Shown in pieces: positions 7,980-16,148 of a stretch of DNA of 64,000 nt. The notes below the pieces were generated by a model. The model made no database searches. It was not told the origin of the DNA and saw only the letters and a list, made by a program, of their open reading frames with translations. Location of the stretch: contig CAKSEF010000003.1 in NCBI GenBank assembly GCA_934446465.1, positions 1 to 64,000 on the forward strand. The letters run 5' to 3'. This DNA is from an uncultured Oscillospiraceae bacterium. Its GTDB lineage: Bacteria > Bacillota > Clostridia > Oscillospirales > JAAYXM01. Each line of letters opens with the position of its first letter. The stretch's first letter is position 1. Position numbers and translations under genes: made by a program.

Positions 7980-8744
7980 TTAACGGTTTGCCGAGTCGAT
8001 GAGTTCTCGGAGTGCCTTTGCGTCTCTGTAGAAATTTTCGTCCGCATCGTCCTTTACAAACTCTATCATCGCATAGCGGACGGTATCGTCATTCTTAAAG
8101 AGAGAGAATCTCTCTGCCCATATATCCTTTGCATCTTCGAGCAGACAGCGTTCACGCTTGTCATCTATCCAATAAACGTGGAGATTTGTAAGCTTGCCGG
8201 TTGCGTATATGGCTTTTAATGAGTGCATCTGCTGCTCAAGCGGGATTTCCGTAAGCGCCTGCCAATAGGTGCAGAAGTTCTTCTCATTTACTTCAAGCAA
8301 AAGTAAGGCTTGGCTTGCCGGATTGTCATTGAGTGAGTAGCTGTGGCACTCGGTCGATAGAGTTATTCCGTATTCGGCAGCCTTTCTGCTTGCATTTATT
8401 GCTCCGTCAACAAGCATCATACGCCTTTCATGGCTCAGGTAACAGGACGGCTCATGCCCGGGCCAAATGCGCATCTGCTTTGCTCCGAGTACTGCCGCAC
8501 TCTCGAGAAAAGGGGTAATGTCCTGCTTTGAGCCGAGTGCATAATAAGAGCCGTATGAAGAAACTTCAAGGCCTGCGCTCTTTGTCATATCTGCAACCTC
8601 GCGCGCGAGTTTAACGTCGCCCTCATGAACATGGGCATCGCTTGCCCACTCAATTCCGTCAAGACCGGCCTTTGCCGTGAGCTCTATTATTTCCTTTGGT
8701 GTTTTCTTTCTGAATGATACCGATGCAAACCCGGCTTTAAGCAT
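7980..8744 (-). CDS. TIM-barrel sugar phosphate isomerase/epimerase family protein
   Basis: A 254-residue AP-endonuclease-2 type TIM barrel (xylose-isomerase-like). The opening KAGFASVSFRKKTPKEIIELTAKAG, the second strand GLDGIEWASDAHVHEGD, ALGAKQMRIWPG, and TLSTECHSYSLND carry the usual E, H and D metal-site residues. Members isomerise or epimerise sugars and keto acids, but the substrate cannot be told. I prefer ATG 8744 (MLKAGF); a GTG at 8753 is in frame with a close GGAAAG site. It is divergent from the aminotransferase and probably transcribed alone. The aldolase-VOC gene nearby could hint at sugar-acid use, weakly. Confidence 0.8.
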   Translation of the reverse strand: MLKAGFASVSFRKKTPKEIIELTAKAGLDGIEWASDAHVHEGDVKLAREVADMTKSAGLEVSSYGSYYALGSKQDITPFLESAAVLGAKQMRIWPGHEPSCYLSHERRMMLVDGAINASRKAAEYGITLSTECHSYSLNDNPASQALLLLEVNEKNFCTYWQALTEIPLEQQMHSLKAIYATGKLTNLHVYWIDDKRERCLLEDAKDIWAERFSLFKNDDTVRYAMIEFVKDDADENFYRDAKALRELIDSANR

Positions 8745-8831
8745 ATATAACACACTTCTTTCCGAATGTTCTGATGTGAGTACATCATAACCGAAACGCT
8801 TTGTTTTGTCAATAGCTTAGGTAAATGGGAG

Positions 8832-8860
8832 TTGAAATTTCTGTGTATATATGCTAGAAT
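8832..8860 (+). promoter_or_regulatory. Promoter of the aminotransferase-trpS-tagO operon
   Basis: TTGAAA (8832-8837), 17-base spacer and TAGAAT (8855-8860) with an extended TGC before it. The first gene starts 35 bases further on. Confidence 0.7.
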
Positions 8861-8894
8861 ATGAAAAGATTTTTAGTTTAAGAGGAATAAGACT

Positions 8895-10079
8895 ATGGAG
8901 TTTTCAAACAGGATTTCGGGGCTCAAGCCTTCGGCAATACGTGAGATACTGAAAATATCGCATGACGACGAGCTTATCAGCTTTGCTGCGGGAAATCCCG
9001 CTCCGTCAACGTTCCCTGTTGCGGAAATGGCGGATATAGCGTCCGAGATTTTCAAAAATGATGCGTCGAGCGCGCTCCAGTACGGAGTGAGCGAAGGATT
9101 TACACCGCTCCGCGAATACACGGCGGCGCGAATAAAGCGCAAATATAACATCGGCGGCGATAATGACGGCTTGATAATAACGAGCGGAGGTCAGCAGGGA
9201 ATAGAAATGACGGCGAAAATATTTCTTAATGAAAATGACGCCGTGATATGCGAGGACCCGAGCTTTATAGGTGCATTGAATGCCTTCCGCTCATACGGCG
9301 CACGCCTTATCGGCATCGGCACGGATGATTTCGGTATGCGGGTGGACGAGCTTGAGGAAAAACTAAAGACAGAAAAAAACGTAAAGCTTATTTATACGAT
9401 TCCCACATTCCAGAATCCTACGGGGACGACGCTTTCGCTCGAGCGCAGAAAGAAAATGCTCGAGCTTGCGGAAAAGTATGATGTTATGATAATAGAAGAC
9501 AGTCCGTACTTTGAACTTCGGTTCGGGGGCAGCGACGTTCCGACAATAAAGAGCATGGACACGAGCGGGCGTGTGATTTTTTCGGGCTCGTATTCCAAGA
9601 TATTCTCGCCCGGAATGCGCATAGGATATGTGTGCGCGGATAAAAAGGTTCTCGATAAACTCGTTATTGCAAAGCAGGTTTCCGACGTCCACACAAATCT
9701 GTTCTTCCAGATGCTCATTTCAAAATATCTCGAGGAGAATGATGTAGATAAGCATATAGAAAGCATTAGAAGCGTTTACGGCAGAAAGTGCGCGCTGATG
9801 TTATCCTGTATGGATGAGATGTTCCCGCGCAATGTTGAGTATACGCGCCCTCAGGGAGGTCTTTTCCTGTGGTGCAGAATACCGGACGGATATGACGGGC
9901 GCGAATTTGCGTCAAGAGCAAAGGAAAAAAAGGTTACCGTTGTTCCCGGATGTGCGTTTGCAACGGACGAAAGCGCAGTTTGCCCGTCATTCAGATTAAA
10001 TTATTCGCTCCCGTCAGAGGACGATATAAGAAACGGAATCGGAAGGTTGTCCGAGGTTCTCCGTGATTATGTGAAATAG
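8895..10079 (+). CDS. PLP-dependent aminotransferase, class I/II (2-aminoadipate / aromatic type)
   Basis: A fold-type I aminotransferase of 394 residues. The Schiff-base lysine lies in SGSYSKIFSPGMRIGY; the PLP-binding N and D residues appear in IPTFQNPTGTT and IIEDSPYFELRF; SGGQQGIEM is the phosphate-cup segment. The opening (RISGLKPSAIREILK, FAAGNPAPSTFP) is that of the MocR/LysN-like group without a DNA-binding domain. This group transfers amino groups from 2-aminoadipate, aromatic or branched amino acids to 2-oxoglutarate; the substrate is not certain. The ATG has AGAGGAA upstream. trpS follows after 13 bases in the same operon, which mildly favours an aromatic amino acid. Confidence 0.88.
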   Translation: MEFSNRISGLKPSAIREILKISHDDELISFAAGNPAPSTFPVAEMADIASEIFKNDASSALQYGVSEGFTPLREYTAARIKRKYNIGGDNDGLIITSGGQQGIEMTAKIFLNENDAVICEDPSFIGALNAFRSYGARLIGIGTDDFGMRVDELEEKLKTEKNVKLIYTIPTFQNPTGTTLSLERRKKMLELAEKYDVMIIEDSPYFELRFGGSDVPTIKSMDTSGRVIFSGSYSKIFSPGMRIGYVCADKKVLDKLVIAKQVSDVHTNLFFQMLISKYLEENDVDKHIESIRSVYGRKCALMLSCMDEMFPRNVEYTRPQGGLFLWCRIPDGYDGREFASRAKEKKVTVVPGCAFATDESAVCPSFRLNYSLPSEDDIRNGIGRLSEVLRDYVK

Positions 10080-10092
10080 AAAGGACACTTTT

Positions 10093-11121
10093 ATGGAAAC
10101 ATCAGAAGTCAGAAAGCGCGTTTATTCCGCCATTCAGCCGTCAGGCAATATAACAATGGGAAACTATATGGGCGCGCTGACAAATTGGGTCGCAATGCAG
10201 AAGGACTATGACTGCCTGTTCTGCCTCGCCGATATGCACGCGATAACCGTGCGTCAGGAACCTGCAAAGCTCAGAAATCAGACACTGTCTCTCCTTGCGA
10301 TGCTGATAGGGTGCGGAATTGACCCGGAGAAGAGTATTATGTATATCCAAAGCCATGTCCAGCAGCACGCGGAACTCGCATGGATTCTCAACTGCTATAC
10401 AATGTTCGGCGAGCTCTCGCGCATGACGCAGTTTAAGGATAAATCTGCCCGTCATTCCGATAATATCAATGCAGGGCTCTTTGATTATCCCGTGCTCATG
10501 GCGGCGGATATACTGCTGTACAATACAGACCTTGTGCCGATAGGAGAGGACCAGCGCCAGCATCTTGAGCTTGCGCGCAATGTTGCAGTCAGATTTAACG
10601 GCATATACGGCGATGCTCTGAAAGTGCCCGAGGGGTATATCCCCAAGGTCGGCGGAAGAATAATGAGCCTTGCCGAGCCTGAAAAGAAGATGTCAAAATC
10701 GGATTCAAATCCGAATGCGTACATATTGCTTCTCGATAAGCCCGAGGATATAATGCGCAAATTTAAGCGCGCGGTGACCGACAGCGAGGCAAGGGTTGAA
10801 TACCGCGAGGGAAAAGCCGGCGTAAATAACCTTATGACGATATACTCCGTCGCAACGGGCAAGAGCCTTGAAGAGACGGAAAGAGAGTTTGATGGAAGAG
10901 GCTACGGCGATTTCAAAACGGCAGTCGGCGAAGCCGTTGTCGAGATGCTCCGCCCGATAAGGGAGAAAACCGAAGACCTTCTTAAAAATAAAGATTACCT
11001 TGAAAAGGTGTACACCGACGGCGCACACCGTGCGTCAATGCTCGCCGAGCGCAATCTTGAAAAGATACGCAAAAAGGTCGGATTCATAAAGAAACCGCGG
11101 ATAAGCTTCGAGGGTAAGTAA
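10093..11121 (+). CDS. trpS: Tryptophan-tRNA ligase
   Basis: TrpS charges tRNA-Trp. This is a class I synthetase of 342 residues with the HIGH-like motif in IQPSGNITMGNYMGA and a clear KMSKSDSN motif around residue 200. EDQRQHLELARN is the family's tryptophan and tRNA-binding segment. An AAAGGA site precedes the ATG. It follows an aminotransferase by 13 bases and is followed by tagO after 15 bases, so it is in the middle of an operon. There is no T-box leader before the gene because the gap is too short. Confidence 0.97.
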   Translation: METSEVRKRVYSAIQPSGNITMGNYMGALTNWVAMQKDYDCLFCLADMHAITVRQEPAKLRNQTLSLLAMLIGCGIDPEKSIMYIQSHVQQHAELAWILNCYTMFGELSRMTQFKDKSARHSDNINAGLFDYPVLMAADILLYNTDLVPIGEDQRQHLELARNVAVRFNGIYGDALKVPEGYIPKVGGRIMSLAEPEKKMSKSDSNPNAYILLLDKPEDIMRKFKRAVTDSEARVEYREGKAGVNNLMTIYSVATGKSLEETEREFDGRGYGDFKTAVGEAVVEMLRPIREKTEDLLKNKDYLEKVYTDGAHRASMLAERNLEKIRKKVGFIKKPRISFEGK

Positions 11122-11136
11122 ACGGGGGGCGCAGTC

Positions 11137-12240
11137 ATGGATAAGATGACAATTTTTAAAACAATAGGCGCTTTAGTTGCGGCCGGAGCACTTTCCTTTG
11201 TGCTTACACCTGTCGTAAAAAGAATTGCTCATAAAATCGGCGCGATAGATGTTCCGAAGGATAACAGAAGAATGCACAAAGTACCCATTCCGAGGCTTGG
11301 GGGATTGGCGGTATTTTTCGGATTCCTTGTTTCGGTACTCGCGCTCCTTCCCATAGATACCGAGATGCGCGGAATATTGATCGGCTCGGTAGTTATAGTC
11401 GTACTCGGCGTTATCGACGATTCGGTGTCGCTCTCGCCGCTCGTCAAACTGTTTGTCCAAATCGGCGCGGCGCTGATTGTCGTGTTCCACGGCGTAAGGA
11501 TTGACGTTCTGTCAAATATTAACGTGCTCAGCGACACCGCCTATATCGGTCTCGGCGGCTGGTCCGTTCCCGTTACGGTAATATGGATTGTCGCAATAAC
11601 AAACGCAGTAAACCTCATAGACGGACTCGACGGACTTTCCGTCGGCGTATGCACAATAGCCTCACTGTCGATGCTTGTCATTTCGGCGATAGTTTCGGAA
11701 TACACAATAATGCTTGTTATGGCGGCTCTTGCAGGTGCATGTATCGGTTTTTTGCCATACAACCTGAACCCAGCCAAAATTTTTGTGGGCGATACGGGCG
11801 CAACGTTTCTGGGATTCATGCTTGCTTCGATGTCCATACAGGGCATGTTTAAGACATATGCGATTTTGTCGTTCGCAGTTCCGTTCCTTGTTCTCGGACT
11901 CCCGATATTCGATACGGTATTTGCAATCTTCAGAAGAATAGCGCACGGTCAGAGCCCGATGCAGGCCGACCGCGGTCATGTTCACCACCGTCTCATCGAT
12001 ATGGGGTTCAGCCAAAAACAGTCAGTGCTGATTCTCTATCTTGTAAGCGGTATACTCGGTACGGCTGCCGTTCTCCTTACATCGAGCGGAGCCGTGAGAG
12101 CACTGCTGTTCGTTATAACGGTTATAATAGCCGTTGCAATCGGACTCAGAGTATATATAGGTCTCTCCAAGCACGAAGCCGAAAAAAAAGAAAAGAAGAA
12201 AAACTCGGAGGAACAGCCTAACCGTAAAGAGACGAATTGA
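11137..12240 (+). CDS. tagO: Undecaprenyl-phosphate GlcNAc-1-phosphate transferase (WecA/TagO family)
   Basis: This polytopic membrane enzyme transfers a sugar phosphate, usually GlcNAc-1-P, from UDP-GlcNAc to undecaprenyl phosphate and so starts teichoic-acid or capsule synthesis. About ten hydrophobic segments run through its 367 residues. Diagnostic motifs are DNRRMHKVPIPRLGG, GVIDDS, NAVNLIDGLDGLSVG, FVGDTGATFLG and the HIHH-like HVHHRLIDMG near the end. The C-terminal tail is charged (EAEKKEKKKNSEE). It differs from MraY by the HVHH region. GGGGGG lies upstream of the ATG. It closes the aminotransferase-trpS-tagO operon, with a terminator after it. It would supply LCP-type ligases such as the one at 5.9 kb. 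Confidence 0.9.
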   Translation: MDKMTIFKTIGALVAAGALSFVLTPVVKRIAHKIGAIDVPKDNRRMHKVPIPRLGGLAVFFGFLVSVLALLPIDTEMRGILIGSVVIVVLGVIDDSVSLSPLVKLFVQIGAALIVVFHGVRIDVLSNINVLSDTAYIGLGGWSVPVTVIWIVAITNAVNLIDGLDGLSVGVCTIASLSMLVISAIVSEYTIMLVMAALAGACIGFLPYNLNPAKIFVGDTGATFLGFMLASMSIQGMFKTYAILSFAVPFLVLGLPIFDTVFAIFRRIAHGQSPMQADRGHVHHRLIDMGFSQKQSVLILYLVSGILGTAAVLLTSSGAVRALLFVITVIIAVAIGLRVYIGLSKHEAEKKEKKKNSEEQPNRKETN

Positions 12241-12254
12241 GTGTCAATAAAATG

Positions 12255-12300
12255 AATAACCGCGAGTACGCCGTTTTGACGGTGTGTTTGCGGTTATTTT
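12255..12300 (+). terminator. Terminator after tagO
   Basis: A long two-part stem: AATAACCGC / GCGGTTATT outside, and ACGCCGT / ACGGTGT inside, with a T-rich end. Confidence 0.7.
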
Positions 12301-12349
12301 GCATTTTGGAGTGAAAAACGAGATAAAGTAAAAATGCCAACAATTATCT

Positions 12350-12378
12350 TTGCTTTTTTGAAACATATGGTGTATAAT
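12350..12378 (+). promoter_or_regulatory. Promoter of the AraC regulator
   Basis: TTGCTT (12350-12355), 17-base spacer and TATAAT (12373-12378). The leader to the preferred TTG start is about 65 bases. Confidence 0.55.
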
Positions 12379-12448
12379 ACAGTTACATTTTTTAGATATC
12401 GATATTATTTAACTTAAAAATATGGTGATTGTTTTGGCGGTGATAGTC

Positions 12449-14680
12449 TTGGTAAAAAAAATCAATACGTTTTTTCTCAAAGCGTTTATATATGTGTTTG
12501 CTCTAATCCTCGCCTGCGGGATGCTTTTCGGGGCTATGGACGCAATCAACGCCCGGAAAGCAACCGATATCGCAGTTAACGGGTTTAAGAACGAGTTCAA
12601 TAACAACTCAAAAAATGTCCAAAGAAACATCTCGTCAATCAGATATTCAATGGCGGAGCTCGCCGTTAAAATCGCATCAAACCGCGAATTTGAATACGGT
12701 ACATATCTCGAAGATAACACACTCCGTGCCGATATGAGGGCAATTCTGGTAGACAGGCGTCAGGCAGAGTTCTCAAAATTTTTGCTAACCGCATTCATCG
12801 TTGATTTAAATAAAGAGGGATACGTCTACGAACTTACCGGAACATATCCCGCAGACGTTTTTTTTAACCAATTATATGTGAACGGCACATATCAGAATGA
12901 ATATTGGCGTTCGGCGGCCTCGAACGGAAGCAGCTTCAGAATATGCCCGTCATCTGAATTTAGTGCGGTTATGGATATTAAGAGAAGTGACGTTAATGTC
13001 CTTCCCGTATCATATAAGCCGCAGGCAAACAGTCAGTTTGTCATAGTTGCGCTGTTTGATGCGGATGCAATGGCAAAAGAGCTCGGATTTTCGGCAATAC
13101 TCTCCGAATCGGGAGAGGTGATATTCAATAACGGTGAGATGCCGGAGGGTTTTGAGACTTATGATAAGAACTCTCATAAAAAGCTCGGCGGAAATTACAT
13201 ATTCAGATTTACGGACGAACAAAATCAAAACTTACAGATATTCGGAGAAGTGCGCGGAAAGGACGTCAACGCAGTTTCGGGAAACGGCTTCAGGAGAGTA
13301 TTTATCATACTGATTTCCGCAGTCGTTTTTGCGGTTTTGGGAGGCGCCGCCGCAGCTCGGAAATATTCATCGGAGATGAAGATGATTTGCTCCGTGCTCG
13401 AGGAAAATAACGGTGTGCGCAATCATATCGGAAAGAAAATAGAGAATGAAGAACAGATTCTCGACAGCGTGAAATTCCTTGCATCGGGTACATCGCGGAC
13501 TATCTCGGACGCAGGAAACGGCGCATCGCTTCTCGATTCAATGTTTCTGCAATCAAAAATGCGGGACGTATATGTCGGCATTGACGACATTGAGGAAAAA
13601 GTTGCCGTTTCAAGGTCGTTTTACATGATTTATCTCCGCGTAAATTACAGGGAAGAGTTCGAGCATTATATCGGCAAGGATTTGGGAAAGGCAACTTTCT
13701 TCTTAAAACAGCTTATCGAGATGCACCTCGAGAGCATCGGAGTCGATGCAACAACATTCCAAATAGAAAACAACGGTATCGTTTCCGTGTTCAGGGACGA
13801 ATGCCCGGACGATGAAGTGAAGCGTGAAATAACATCGGGCATACTCGCTCGGCTGGAAAATGAATCGGAATATGCATATTTTACGGTTGTAGTTTCAGAC
13901 ACATACAAAGGAATAGAGAATATCAAATCTGTGTACGACGGTCTTATCGACCTTGCGCGCTATGCAAAACCGACGGCTAAAACGCAGATTTTATCTGAAA
14001 AGACAGTAGAACGCGGTGCAAGTAGATTCTATTTCTCTGTTGAGGAGATGGGCAAATTTTCGGCTCTCCTTCAAAACGGTTCTAATGAAGAAGTTATGCG
14101 GAAGGTGGACGAAATATTTGAGTATAACATAAAAAAGGACATAAATAATTTTGAAATGTATCTCCTTTCGTCCGAATTGATTAACTGTTCGGTAAAGCTT
14201 GTAAACCGCGTGCTCCACTCAATTCCTCAGTCGCTCGACCTTTCGGAGGCGTATAAAAAGCTTGAAAAGGCGCAGACTCCGCAAAAATACAGAGTGGTAT
14301 GCGCAGAGTTTTTGAAAAAGGTTATGGAACAACTGCGGCAGAACGAACGCGAGGACGATTACATAATAAGTTATATACTCGACTATGTGGACAATCACTA
14401 CTCAGAGGATATATATCTTAACCTATTTGCCGAAAACCTGAAACTTACGGGCGCGTATATCTCGTCCTACTTTAAGGAAAAGATGAACGTTAATTTAAGC
14501 GACTATGTAAACAGCTACCGAATAAAAAAGGCGGTTGAGCTGAGCGCAAATCCGCAGAACAAAAACAAGGATATAGCTGTCATGGTAGGGCTTCCGAATA
14601 TAAATACCTTTATTCGGCTGTTCAAGAAATATACGGGTTATACTCCGGGCGAGTATCGCAAAAAGAATTTCGGCAAATAG
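12449..14680 (+). CDS. Membrane-anchored AraC-family regulator with external sensor domain
   Basis: A 743-residue one-component regulator. Residues about 5-27 are a first membrane helix (FLKAFIYVFALILACGML), then a roughly 250-residue outside region of the kind seen in Cache-type sensors, a second helix at about 284-304 (RVFIILISAVVFAVLGGAAAA), a long cytoplasmic part, and a C-terminal AraC double helix-turn-helix (about 635-743; LNLFAENLKLTGAYISSYFKE, then NTFIRLFKKYTGYTPGEYRK). Such proteins stand beside LplB/YtcP sugar permeases in Clostridia and Bacillales and turn them on. I prefer the TTG at 12449 (MVKKINTFF), with GGCGGTGAT just upstream. The first in-frame ATG (12422) has no ribosome site. 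Two permease genes follow 490 bases on. Confidence 0.85.
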   Translation: MVKKINTFFLKAFIYVFALILACGMLFGAMDAINARKATDIAVNGFKNEFNNNSKNVQRNISSIRYSMAELAVKIASNREFEYGTYLEDNTLRADMRAILVDRRQAEFSKFLLTAFIVDLNKEGYVYELTGTYPADVFFNQLYVNGTYQNEYWRSAASNGSSFRICPSSEFSAVMDIKRSDVNVLPVSYKPQANSQFVIVALFDADAMAKELGFSAILSESGEVIFNNGEMPEGFETYDKNSHKKLGGNYIFRFTDEQNQNLQIFGEVRGKDVNAVSGNGFRRVFIILISAVVFAVLGGAAAARKYSSEMKMICSVLEENNGVRNHIGKKIENEEQILDSVKFLASGTSRTISDAGNGASLLDSMFLQSKMRDVYVGIDDIEEKVAVSRSFYMIYLRVNYREEFEHYIGKDLGKATFFLKQLIEMHLESIGVDATTFQIENNGIVSVFRDECPDDEVKREITSGILARLENESEYAYFTVVVSDTYKGIENIKSVYDGLIDLARYAKPTAKTQILSEKTVERGASRFYFSVEEMGKFSALLQNGSNEEVMRKVDEIFEYNIKKDINNFEMYLLSSELINCSVKLVNRVLHSIPQSLDLSEAYKKLEKAQTPQKYRVVCAEFLKKVMEQLRQNEREDDYIISYILDYVDNHYSEDIYLNLFAENLKLTGAYISSYFKEKMNVNLSDYVNSYRIKKAVELSANPQNKNKDIAVMVGLPNINTFIRLFKKYTGYTPGEYRKKNFGK

Positions 14681-14816
14681 CACAAAAGATTTCGGATATA
14701 GAAAAACAGCTAAATTTGGCAATAAAAGTAGATTTTTGGTGATTTATTAACGACTTGTTAAATGCTTAAAATAATAGATTAGTTACCAAATTTTAGCCAG
14801 TATCGATATAAACGCA

Positions 14817-14869
14817 ACAAATGCGCTGAATTAGTTAAAATTCGCCGATGCGCGTTATCATTTGTTTTT
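14817..14869 (+). terminator. Possible terminator after the AraC gene
   Basis: ACAAATG pairs with CATTTGT, with a CGC/GCG pair inside a long loop, then TTTTTC. The stem is weak. Confidence 0.35.
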
Positions 14870-14926
14870 CTTTTAATTATTTTTAAGGAAATCTGATAAT
14901 TTGGTGATGAATTAAAAATTTGATAA

Positions 14927-14956
14927 TTCATTTTTGTATATGTCTTGTTGTATAAT
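14927..14956 (+). promoter_or_regulatory. Promoter of the permease operon
   Basis: A perfect TATAAT at 14951-14956 with a poor TTCATT -35 box at 14927-14932 (18-base spacer). The weak -35 is what one expects of an activator-dependent promoter. TGAATT and AATTCA lie just upstream as an inverted repeat. Confidence 0.5.
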
Positions 14957-15173
14957 ACAAGTGCAGAAAGGACAAAAATTTCAATCGGTTTTGTTTACTT
15001 TGCACACATCGAACAAATTGGTGTTTGTCGGACGGGCTTTTCCGTCCGGTGCCGGTTTGTATGTTTCGTTTTATATTGTCTGCGTTTCCGCCGGACATTA
15101 TAAATATACGCACGGCTTGCCGTTATACGGTTGGCGGTGTGAAGTTTATTTTTTATTTGAGGAGTTGAATAAC

Positions 15174-16133
15174 TTGAAAGCAACTAAAAATGCTTCGGCA
15201 GAAGTTTTGCCTTCGCCCACAAGTTCAAAGCCTGAATGGCTCAAACGCCTGTCGGACGGAAAGTATCTTCTTCTGCTTGTACTGCCGGGCCTTACCTGCC
15301 TGCTGCTGTTCAATTACCTGCCAATGTACGGACTGATAATCGCGTTCAAGGATTATAAGCCGTTTATCGGGCTCATTGACAGTGAATGGATTGGATTTGA
15401 AAACTTTGTCAGGTTTTTCAATTACAAGTACTGCTGGCGAATGATTAGGAATACGTTCCTGCTATCGTTCTGGTCCTTGTTCTGGGGCTTCCCGGCACCG
15501 ATTATACTTGCTCTTCTGCTCAACGAAGTGCAGAATGCCAAGTATAAGAAGTTTGTTCAGACCGTTACATACATGCCCCACTTTTTCTCAACGGTTGTTG
15601 TTGTCGGTCTTGTAACTCTTCTTCTCTCACCGACGGGCGGTCTCATAACGAGAGCTCTCCATACAATGGGAATAGACATCGGAAACATACTTGCCGATGC
15701 CAAGGCATTCAGAAGTATCTACATTATTTCAAGTATCTGGCAGGAAATGGGCTGGGGCGCAATCATTTACCTTGCGGCTCTCACAAATGTTGACCCACAG
15801 CTTTATGAAGCCGCAGTTGTTGACGGTGCCGGAAAAATGCGCTGCCTCTGGAGCATTACGCTTCCGAGTATCGCACCGACAATCATCACAATGCTCCTTC
15901 TTAAGATGGGAAGCCTTTTCTCCGTCGGATTTGAGAAGGTATTCCTTCTCCAGTCTCCTTCGACATACGAAACGTCTGAGGTTATTTCTACATACGTTTA
16001 CTTGAACGGACTTCAGTCAAACAGCTTCAGTTACGGTACGGCGGTCGGTCTGTTTAACTCACTGGTCTGCTTCGCGCTCGTTATCGTTTCTAACTACGTA
16101 GCTCGCTCCGTAAGTGAAACGAGTCTGTGGTAA
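15174..16133 (+). CDS. ABC sugar transporter permease, LplB type
   Basis: A 319-residue inner-membrane permease of the polysaccharide/oligosaccharide uptake type (LplB). About six membrane helices follow a short cytoplasmic start; GLTCLLLFNYLPMYGLIIAFKDYKP is the family's first-helix signature. The EAA loop that docks the ATPase reads LYEAAVVDGAGKMRCLWSITLPS. The start is a TTG at 15174, because GAGGAG lies nine bases upstream and the earlier in-frame codons run through the leader and promoter. The partner permease follows 15 bases after the stop. No ATPase is encoded here; a shared MsmX-like ATPase is usual. Substrate is unknown. Confidence 0.9.
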   Translation: MKATKNASAEVLPSPTSSKPEWLKRLSDGKYLLLLVLPGLTCLLLFNYLPMYGLIIAFKDYKPFIGLIDSEWIGFENFVRFFNYKYCWRMIRNTFLLSFWSLFWGFPAPIILALLLNEVQNAKYKKFVQTVTYMPHFFSTVVVVGLVTLLLSPTGGLITRALHTMGIDIGNILADAKAFRSIYIISSIWQEMGWGAIIYLAALTNVDPQLYEAAVVDGAGKMRCLWSITLPSIAPTIITMLLLKMGSLFSVGFEKVFLLQSPSTYETSEVISTYVYLNGLQSNSFSYGTAVGLFNSLVCFALVIVSNYVARSVSETSLW

Positions 16134-16148
16134 GGAGGAAGAAAAGAA

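Larger units (their letters stand above)
14681..15173 (+). other. 493-base AT-rich gap: regulator end to permease operon
   Basis: No gene is supported here. It holds a weak terminator (14817-14869), a promoter ending in TATAAT at 14951-14956, and a leader of about 210 bases. Two near copies of TTGGTGATNNATTAA (14736-14750 and 14901-14915, differing at two positions) could be sites for the AraC-type regulator. The leader has a perfect hairpin CGGACGG / CCGTCCG at 15029-15048 and further GC-rich pairing around 15108-15140. An open frame runs back from the permease to 14934, but it begins inside the promoter and has no ribosome site. Confidence 0.6.

Noticed and set aside
10080..10092. T-box riboswitch before trpS
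   Set aside because: The gap from the aminotransferase is 13 bases, and the operon leader (about 30 bases) is too short for a T-box.
12422..12448. ATG 12422 as start of the AraC regulator
   Set aside because: No ribosome site precedes it and it adds a hydrophobic stretch before the positive KK that normally opens the first helix; TTG 12449 has a GGTGAT-type site.
14934..15173. 80-codon extension of the first permease
   Set aside because: It begins in the promoter, before the -10 box, and has no ribosome site; TTG 15174 has GAGGAG nine bases upstream.
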